Positions 57,240 through 64,000 of a stretch of 64,000 nt of DNA are shown here, one piece after another. Source of the DNA: Thozetella sp. PMI_491 (lineage: Eukaryota; Ascomycota; Sordariomycetes; Chaetosphaeriales; Chaetosphaeriaceae); assembly GCA_021432635.1 (NCBI GenBank), contig MU270061.1:472589-536588 (forward strand). Reading direction: 5' to 3'. How positions within the stretch are numbered: position 1 is the first letter of the stretch; each line of letters starts with the position of its first letter. The notes beneath the pieces were generated by a model. That model saw only the letters and a program-made list of their open reading frames with translations, did no database searches and was not told the origin of the DNA. Made by a program: the position numbers and the translations under genes.

Positions 57240-58566
57240 TTATAGGCTCATCTTTAACACAACTCTGCCCTTTGCCTTGGACGATTTGACGAGCTCGATG
57301 GCGTTCTGGAAGTCGCTCAGGGGCACCACATCCACGACAGGTTTGATCCCGCCCTTTAACACAAGCTGCAAGAGCTCTTGCATCTCACCCTCAGTGCCTA
57401 CAGACGATCCAAAAACTTGTAGTCCGCGAACAACCATTTCTATGGGACCCAGGGGAATTTGATATCCTACGTTAGCCGGTAGTCCCACGCAGATAAGAGA
57501 ACCGCCGCGCCGGAGTAGTTTGACAGCTTGATTATATGCTGCCTCCGCTCCGACGCAGCAAATCACTCCATGGGCTCCAAGGCTACCAGTTGCGGCGATC
57601 AGGCTACCCTCAAGCTGTGTGTCGTCAAAGCTAAAGAACTTTTCAGCACCGAGGGACATGCAGAAGTTGCGTTTCTCCTCCCTACAAAGACATGTTAGTG
57701 TGGATTTTCCTGTCAATACGCCGAGATCTAGGGCAATTACTGGTCAATTGCGATGACTTTCAGTCCCCTTCGGGCGGCAATCTGAATGCCTCTGCGACTC
57801 TGTCAGGCTTTTGACTCATATACTCCTTCGGGGCTGAGAGGTCCCACATATGACCAAGTCCGCCTCCAGCACCTTGTATGACCATCCAGTCTCCTTCATT
57901 CGCCTTGGTCTTTTTTATGGCCGAGTACATTGTTAAGCCAGCTGTTCATATCTCGTAAGCTCCATTTAGTTGACTAGGATAAAGTTCTGAAGAACACTAT
58001 GCATCTCGTGATGCTTAAACAGCAACTTGAGATTGCGACTCACCGCAGAGTAAAGGCGCGGCAATTTCGCTTCCAATCCCTGGAGGGATAGGAGTTGCGT
58101 GTTTGCTGGAGACAGCCACATATTGCTGCAAGGTGCCGGGCCGGTCACGTCCACAGTTGTGTTGTGACGGACAGAGTGTTTCATCACGTTGACACACCTC
58201 ACAGGTACCGCATGTTTCGTGAATCCACTTCACTCCTACACGCTGACCGAGGCTGAGAGAACCATCCTGCTGCACGAGCTCGCCTACTTGGACGATGTGT
58301 CCAATTCCTTCATGACCTGCGACGTTGACTTCCATCGGGTGAGAGCCCATCATGTTGTAAACATCCGAGTGGCTTGACCCTTAGCAACTGCTACTGATGT
58401 TGCTGCGTGACTGTAAAACATACCAGATGCCACTATATTCAATGTGGACGAGAACTTCATTTGCTCGTGGCTTAGGGACGGGCACGTCATGCTTGAGCGA
58501 CGGGTTGGCCAGAGGGCTACTGGAGTCGACCCAGATTGCGGTTTGCGTGAGGGGCAGGTCCATCAT
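57240..58566 (-). CDS. Zn-dependent alcohol dehydrogenase (medium-chain)
   Basis: At least five exons from ATG 58566 to TAA 57242-57240. First exon MMDLPLTQTAIW.. to SGI; after a GTATGT intron the split codon completes CHSDVYNMMG, with the catalytic-Zn Cys. Then come the second Zn ligand His in NVAGHEGIGHIV, the structural-Zn cysteines in CGTCEVCQRDETLC, and a join to TMYSAIKKTKANEGDWMVIQ. The Rossmann motif GAGGGLGHIGIQIAARRG is itself split by an intron (about 57830), and IDQEEKRNFCMSLGAEKFF follows. C-terminal VVDVVPLSDFQNAIELVKS ends in KGRVVLKMSL. All motif joins need introns with proper GT..AG ends and all keep frame. It oxidises an alcohol or reduces an aldehyde of the pathway with NAD(P). 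Divergent with the SDR gene, sharing a 540-bp promoter region. Confidence 0.9.
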
Positions 58567-59106
58567 ATCCTCGGTTGGCTTCCAAGAGACATAAACACGA
58601 AGTTTCCTTGATTCACGTATAGTAAATTTTAAGTCAAAGACGCTGAGCCAACCCCACGGTTACTTTCTATCCATTTTCCATCGGCGGGGAACTATGCCCT
58701 CCCCGATGAACGGTTCGAATTTCGCTAGATGTATGGAAGTGACCAGGATTCAGTCCCGGGGAGATAGGGGAAGCCAGTGGGAAGACCCATCGGGTCTGCC
58801 CAGCATTTTCCGGCTAAACGGGTTAGCTCTTACTTCGTTCTAGTGCGAACCGGGTAGAATGCCTAACTCCTAGGTGAATGCGGGGAGATAATACAACTAT
58901 CCGGTACTCCAGTGTTTGATAGAGCCTTTTGTCGACCATTTGTCGATCCAAAACTAGTAATCATAGCATATCGACATTCTTTCAGACTAAGGCTCAAATC
59001 CGCAGTGAATTTCGCGGGTCTTGGTACGGCCCGGTACATCTTGTCGCATTTTGCTTTCGTTGCCGCGCTTTGGGTTGCCACCTAGTTCCTTCCAAACCAG
59101 CACAAA
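58567..59106. promoter_or_regulatory. Shared divergent promoter region (ADH / SDR)
   Basis: 540 bp between two oppositely oriented starts. The 10-mer CGGGGAGATA occurs twice here (58757-58766 and 58881-58890). CGG-N5-CGG (CGGCTAAACGG, about 58811-58821) is a zinc-cluster-type half-site pair. Binding by the cluster regulator is a guess. Confidence 0.4.
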
Positions 59107-59997
59107 ATGCCGCCAAAGCTCGTTATCAACGTGACCGGCGCGGCTACAGGCTTCGGAGCGCTTATGGCTAGGGTACTCGCTAAGCGCGGCCACATCGTGT
59201 TCGCGGGGTTGCGAGATGAGGAGCCGCATCTACTCCGGGATATCGAAACCTTTGGGAAGGAAAACAAGGCTGACCTCCGGCCGCTACACCAAGACATGTT
59301 GTCGGATCAGTCGGTGCACGCCTCAGTCCAGAAGATACTGTCTCAGACCCAGCGCCTCGACGTTATCATTCACAACTGTGGCCACATGGTTCACGGGCCC
59401 CTGGAGGCCTTCACAACTCAACAGCTGGCAGAACAGTATGATATCAATGTCCTTTCAACTCAAAGACTGAACCGTGCCGCACTGCCTCATATGCGCAAAC
59501 AACGAGCCGGGTTACTCGTGTGGATAAGCAGCTCTAGTGTGCATGGAGCAAATCCACCATTCCTGGGGCCTTATTTCGCCGCCAAAGCCGGCATGGATGC
59601 ATTGGCTATGTCCTACGAGCTAGAGCTTAGTCAATGGGGCATCGAGAGCTGCATTGTTGTCCCGGGGGCTTTTAGTCGCGGAACAAGTCACTTTGCAACA
59701 GCCGGCCATCCAGCAGACGAGGGGACAGCAACGGACTATCGGAGGGAAGGCGCCCCATACGAAGGTGTTGAGCAAGGCCTAGGGGCAGCATTCGGGGCAT
59801 TCGAACCAAAGGAGGCAGACATACAAGATGTGGCGCATGAGATTGCTTCAGTAGTCGACTCGCCTCATGGATCGCGGCCAAGAAGAGTCCATATTGATCC
59901 GGCTGAAGATGGGGCGCAGATTGTGAGTGAAGTGAGAGAAAGACTGCGGCGAGACCGGCTACGACTCGCCGGGTATAACTATCTCTTAGATATATAA
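59107..59997 (+). CDS. Short-chain dehydrogenase/reductase (SDR), 296 aa
   Basis: Intronless frame from ATG 59107. The N-terminal cofactor motif is VTGAATGFGALMA (TGxxxGxG, residues about 10-17). HNCGH stands in place of the NNAG motif. The catalytic Ser is in WISSSSVHG and the catalytic Tyr/Lys in YFAAK; PGAF follows as the usual loop. The fold is the classical SDR. The length (296 aa) and C-terminal extension fit retinol/17-beta-like fungal SDRs acting on small alcohols or ketones. The histidine/cysteine variant of NNAG is unusual but the region is otherwise intact. It pairs head-to-head with the alcohol dehydrogenase, which suggests co-regulated redox steps. Confidence 0.93.
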   Translation: MPPKLVINVTGAATGFGALMARVLAKRGHIVFAGLRDEEPHLLRDIETFGKENKADLRPLHQDMLSDQSVHASVQKILSQTQRLDVIIHNCGHMVHGPLEAFTTQQLAEQYDINVLSTQRLNRAALPHMRKQRAGLLVWISSSSVHGANPPFLGPYFAAKAGMDALAMSYELELSQWGIESCIVVPGAFSRGTSHFATAGHPADEGTATDYRREGAPYEGVEQGLGAAFGAFEPKEADIQDVAHEIASVVDSPHGSRPRRVHIDPAEDGAQIVSEVRERLRRDRLRLAGYNYLLDI

Positions 59998-61180
59998 GGT
60001 TTATTTACTATCTAATTATTGTGATATTACTTATATCTTATCTTTATAGCATTATATTTAGGCCTTTAGGGTCTACAATAACCCAGTAAAGCATGCTTAA
60101 GTCTGTAACAGCCATATGTCGAATTTTTTAGTAAGGGAAAAATATATTTATTATAAATTAAAGGGTAAGATAGCTCACAGAGCGGCTGCTCAATTATCCT
60201 CTTGGGCCTGGCCCATCGGAGAAAAATTGATGCAAACCAATAAGTCATCTTACAAGGCTGCGATACCTTCTTATAGAGCTTCTATAACAAAGTATAGCCA
60301 GAGCTATCACGAGCTCGCCGTGGTGTGGCCAAACCGTCCTGCGACCATCGTAGGATCTTTTGTCCACTTTAAGGAGCGTTGCACTCGACGGAAGCTGATC
60401 GTGGCTTGTCAGCCCTGATGAGCTATGTATGTGATGCTAGGAAGCAGGTCCAGGATAAGGATCTGCGAGCCCCGAGTGGCTGTATCTGTCAACGAAAAGT
60501 GGAATAATTGTGATTATTACTGGACTTTTGCTATGCGTATATATACCAGGTATGGTACTTGTATATACCAAGACCCGTAGAGTTAGAGAGCAACGTAGCT
60601 TCTAGAATTAGGATGGCTAAATAACTATCGTGTGACGGGCAGCATATTGATGATATGGGCTGGCTTGGAGGAGCTGACTCGGACTAATCAAGTCTTGGTT
60701 CATGTACAACTCTTGACTGCTAAGCTCGATTTGGAAGCTAACGCGAAGACTCTTATGTGCTAGTCAACCATGACTGGGTGTGGTGTGCTGCCAGCACGCC
60801 AAGGCTGGCGGGACACTCTATCACATGCAAAGCTCCGTCACCCACATTCGATTACAAATACCCTATTGGCGAGACCATCGAGCGAGCTTTGGAACTAGAA
60901 ACTGCTTGCTTTGTAATGGCTACTATGCGACGGGGCTAGTCTGGAGGCGTCGTGAGATTCGACTAGGTCTAATTCCGTCACCTGGAGTGGGTGCTTCTGT
61001 TTTAGTTCCCGCGCCACTACTCTACCAAGACATAAGGCATTTTCTGAATAGGGTCTATAGTTCTATAGTAACAGCAAGAGAGCTGCCCGAAGAGAGGTCC
61101 TTAGGAATTAGGCTTACAGTGGCCCTGTAGCTAGCTCCTACTCATGGCTGAGCCGCCTATCTGCTTTCTATGTTATTGCA
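59998..61180. other. AT-rich spacer, 1.2 kb
   Basis: Very A/T-rich at 59995-60180. No supportable gene. It may mark the edge of the core cluster. Confidence 0.5.
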
Positions 61181-62329
61181 TCAAGGCTTTATGGAAAGAT
61201 GATGATTACAAAAGTCAAGAATCGGCTGTATATAAGTATCCCAGCCGTTTACGTCCGGACTCTGTTCAAGTCTTGTTAGCAGAGCGAAGTAGGGGCATTG
61301 TGTAGCCCAACTCACAGTATACTTGTTATCGAAAACATGCGGCTCGCCAGGCTCGTAACACTCTACGACCGGAACGTTCATGTCTCTCAGGCGCTTAGCC
61401 ATCTCTTCGCTCTGCGCGAGCGGGGCAGCGACGTCGGCTGTGCCGTGCAAGAACGCCGTTGGCGGATACCACGTCTTGCCATCCAAGAGATACAGCGGCG
61501 AAATGGATATGATGTAATCCTTCAAGGCATTTTCATCCTGGAAACGCTCTTCATGAAACACGCCTTTTCGCATAGAGTTTACGCCCGCTGTCATACGGGC
61601 GGGCAAATCGGCCCGCCACCGGTGCAGTTCGCCTTGAAGACGAATCCGGGGGGTGAACTTGAAATCCGTAAGCCACACCTTGGCAACATCTTCTTCGGAA
61701 AATTGTACATTCTCGTCCCATGACAGCGCTTGCGTAAGCTGTTTGGCGGGGTCGCGATCCGACAAGAATGCGTTGAGCTCCTCCTCGGAAAACTCGCCGT
61801 CCCATGGTGGCGCCGTGTCTTGTACGGGAAGTTCGCCCAGGACAGGCCAAGCGCCGAGCATGTCGGTAATGCCGTAGGCATCGATGACGGCTCGCGGCGG
61901 AGGGTCTAAGTAGTGCGCCATCAAGGTCGTAAGATGGCCACCAGCCGACTCGCCACATATCACATAGCGATGGATGTCTACCTTGTCTTTGCCCAATATG
62001 TTCGGTAAATTCTCGCGGCACCATGCGATGGCCTCTAGGCAGTCGGCGAGCTGATCGTCGACATTTGCCTGCGGCCCGAGCCTGTACGTGTGGGATACGA
62101 GATGGTAGCCGCGCTGGCAGAAGCCTGGGTGCATCCAGGCGAGAGGCGCAAAATTGTTACCAGCCAACCAGCCTCCACCGTGCGTCCAGGTTACGAATGG
62201 GGCTGGCTCAGATACGGGCGGGTTTGCGGGCCAAACACGAACAGAAAGCTCAACACCGTGGCGTGTCTTGAAGGCATGCTCGGTGAATCCCGGCCGTGCC
62301 GCTCGGGGTAGTTGGGCCGCGTGCGCCAT
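61181..62329 (-). CDS. Alpha/beta hydrolase fold esterase, 382 aa
   Basis: Single exon, ATG 62329 to the stop at 61181. N-terminal strand region VELSVRVWPANPP, oxyanion-hole motif WTHGGGWLAGN (HGGGW), nucleophile elbow ICGESAGGHLTTL (GESAG), catalytic Asp in FLHGTADVAAPL and catalytic His in GEPHVFDNKY. The triad is complete and the protein is typical of the HSL/carboxylesterase-like alpha/beta hydrolase-3 family. No signal peptide, so intracellular. It could release an aromatic acid or alcohol from an ester substrate ahead of the catabolic steps (inference from neighbours), or belong to an unrelated function. Confidence 0.92.
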   Translation of the reverse strand: MAHAAQLPRAARPGFTEHAFKTRHGVELSVRVWPANPPVSEPAPFVTWTHGGGWLAGNNFAPLAWMHPGFCQRGYHLVSHTYRLGPQANVDDQLADCLEAIAWCRENLPNILGKDKVDIHRYVICGESAGGHLTTLMAHYLDPPPRAVIDAYGITDMLGAWPVLGELPVQDTAPPWDGEFSEEELNAFLSDRDPAKQLTQALSWDENVQFSEEDVAKVWLTDFKFTPRIRLQGELHRWRADLPARMTAGVNSMRKGVFHEERFQDENALKDYIISISPLYLLDGKTWYPPTAFLHGTADVAAPLAQSEEMAKRLRDMNVPVVECYEPGEPHVFDNKYTVSWATQCPYFALLTRLEQSPDVNGWDTYIQPILDFCNHHLSIKP

Positions 62330-63172
62330 CGAAGTGTATCAGTGCTATAGAACTTCGATTTCGAAAAAGTACGCAGGCGATCTGAGCTGCGTTATATAGA
62401 GAGCAAGGTACGTTGCAGGTATGATTAGAAATAAAGCAGCGGGGACGTCCAATATGGTGCGGAGTACGCGCTCAGGGGTCTATCGAATCCCTCCGGCCGC
62501 TTATTACGTTTCTCTGCCTTCTGCGGGCCGCGCTCCCGGCGTCTAGCTCCCGATTGGGGCGAATAAACGGTGGGCGCTTTGAACCCACTAACGCGGGGTC
62601 TCCCTGTTTCCCTGGATAAGCCTGCTTAGGATATCTACATCCCCTGCCTTGTGCCTACTGACACAAGCTAGGGAAAGTATTTGACCTAGAAGGTCGTATT
62701 TATTGATATTGGAAGGGCTTTAAAAGACCGACCTAGATAGTGTTAGGGTACCGGAAGCTTAGGCAAAATCATAAATTTGTGGAAATCCCGCAGCAAAAAG
62801 ATCGATGCGGTAGGTACATGGAAGCTATAATTATAGCGTTTGCACGTATCACCGGTTTAGCGTACGATCACCAAGGAGGTACTCACAACTATGCGACATT
62901 TGTACCTATTCTTTACAGACTTTGAGCTCTTTCGGTCGGCTCGAAGCATTGTGCATAATTACATGGACTCAAACGCAAAGCTCACTGGCGAGGGCATCAG
63001 AAAGGCTCTCTCGGAAAGGAGAACAGTCGACACGACGCAAGACGATCGAAAGGGTGACAAGCGGGCTGAGAAAGCGGTTTGGCTATACGATAGAGTTAAA
63101 TGCATAACTTGTTCCTCGAATCGTGAAGTTTTCCTTGTACACTATGGTAGTAAGAGTTATAATAAGCTAGGA
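62330..63172. other. Spacer between co-oriented genes
   Basis: Promoter of the esterase on the left, 3' flank of the methyltransferase on the right. Plus-strand open frames here have no motif. Confidence 0.5.
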
Positions 63173-63946
63173 TCACGGCTTCTTCGCAACTACCACGGTG
63201 AAGGATGGATCTCGGAGAAAGTCGTCCCAGAAAGCCAAATCACTCTTCACTTCGTCTGTCTCTTCGGGTCGTATCACTTCGAAGTCGATTAACCCCAGCT
63301 TGCGAGGAATCTCGTCGGCTAGGGAATAGTTGGATTCCATGGATGTGGCCCCGAATGAAAATGGCGGCTCCGTGAGGTGTTCAACAATGTACTTGAAGCC
63401 GCCGGGAATTTCATCAACTTCGTTGTATTTGACACCATACTTCCCATAGCTCACGTGCCCTGCTCGGACATTCTGCACTCTAACCCCAAGGAACCTGCCT
63501 CCGGGCTTTAAGTTCTCGACGACATTCTGCCACATGCCCGTTAGATCTTCCATGCAAGTAGAATGGTCAAATGTCCAATTGACCATGACAACATCATACC
63601 CGTTCGAAGGCAGGACCCCGTCGCGGACCTGCTCGGCCAGCGGACGTGTAGCATCTGCCTCGAACCAACGGATTCGACCGTGCCGCCCCAGCTGTGACTC
63701 TAGTTCCTCTCCGATGCCCAGCATCTGAGTCGAAATGTCAAAGACATCGACAACAGCCGCACCAGCTTCAATCGCCTTCCTTGCGTGAATGCCACTACCC
63801 CCGCCCAGGTCGAGGACAGTGAGGCCGGTGCAGTCACCAAGCGCGATGCGGATGAGTTGACCCTCGACCCTGGAGCAGGGTAGGTCTTCGATAGAGGAAT
63901 ACTTTCGGGCAAAGGTGTCATACTGCTTTTTATCGGTAGTAGTCAT
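63173..63946 (-). CDS. Class I SAM-dependent methyltransferase, 257 aa
   Basis: Single exon from ATG 63946 to the stop at 63173. The SAM-binding motif I is VLDLGGGSGIHA (about residues 43-54), followed by an acidic end of strand 2 (VDVFDIS), motif DATRP and the post-I strand YDVVMVNWTFDH. The C-terminal half (GGRFLGVRVQN, KYNEVDEIPGG, FTVVVAKKP) is as in fungal ToxA-like small-molecule methyltransferases. No membrane or signal sequence. It could O- or N-methylate a small metabolite. Whether it belongs to the neighbouring catabolic cluster is open, as it lies at the window's right end. Confidence 0.9.
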   Translation of the reverse strand: MTTTDKKQYDTFARKYSSIEDLPCSRVEGQLIRIALGDCTGLTVLDLGGGSGIHARKAIEAGAAVVDVFDISTQMLGIGEELESQLGRHGRIRWFEADATRPLAEQVRDGVLPSNGYDVVMVNWTFDHSTCMEDLTGMWQNVVENLKPGGRFLGVRVQNVRAGHVSYGKYGVKYNEVDEIPGGFKYIVEHLTEPPFSFGATSMESNYSLADEIPRKLGLIDFEVIRPEETDEVKSDLAFWDDFLRDPSFTVVVAKKP

Positions 63947-64000
63947 TTTGTGTCGTAGAAGCGATAGAGGCGACTGAATCGTTCAGTGTTAGCTGCTGGT

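Overview
The window is nuclear DNA of a filamentous ascomycete (Pezizomycotina). The signs are genes split by many 47-70 nt introns with GT..AG ends, two Zn(II)2Cys6 regulators, a HET-domain protein, a microsomal P450, small cysteine-bearing secreted proteins and long gene-poor, partly AT-rich spacers. I assign no genus. Coordinates, exon joins and protein lengths were worked out by eye from the sequence; family names rest on motifs and on remembered family patterns, not on searches.

Layout. (1) 1-5.8 kb: the 5' part of a Zn2Cys6 regulator runs off the left edge (minus). After a gene-free spacer come a fumarylacetoacetate-hydrolase-fold enzyme (+) and, convergent with it, a phenol-hydroxylase-type FAD monooxygenase (-). 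These look like a small aromatic-catabolism module. (2) 6.4-9.3 kb: a two-exon 950-aa protein of unknown function. (3) 9.9-11.7 kb: two divergent pseudogenes, a short-chain dehydrogenase and an acyl-CoA/4-coumarate-CoA-ligase-like enzyme. Both have lost their 5' ends and they abut at about 10797, as a single deletion would leave them. (4) 12.5-13.0 kb: a small secreted protein. (5) 13.5-38.1 kb: an island of signalling, self/non-self-type genes. It holds a 1835-aa kinase with about 30 TPRs, a CorA-like two-TM protein, a 920-aa kinase plus pseudokinase, a tiny 60-aa gene with an apparent GC-AG intron, a secreted subtilisin-like protease with PA domain, and a HET-domain protein with C-terminal membrane segments. 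(6) 38.6-43.8 kb: a frameshifted alpha/beta hydrolase, a six-cysteine secreted protein and a cytochrome P450. (7) 45.3-63.9 kb: aldehyde dehydrogenase (with a G-run frameshift), metallo-beta-lactamase-fold hydrolase, amidohydrolase-type decarboxylase, Zn2Cys6 regulator, MFS transporter, Zn alcohol dehydrogenase, SDR, esterase and methyltransferase.

How they may work together (inference). Region 7 has the make-up of a dedicated catabolic or detoxification cluster: uptake/efflux, a local regulator, ring or lactone opening, decarboxylation, and alcohol/aldehyde oxidation. It recalls fungal xenobiotic clusters that carry an MBL-fold lactamase/lactonase beside a Zn2Cys6 regulator and an MFS carrier. 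Region 5 groups receptor-like kinases, a HET effector and a membrane protein, which suggests a non-NLR allorecognition or defence island. The pseudogenes, frameshifts and hairpins fit a fast-evolving accessory region. I saw no rRNA, tRNA, CRISPR array or intact transposon.
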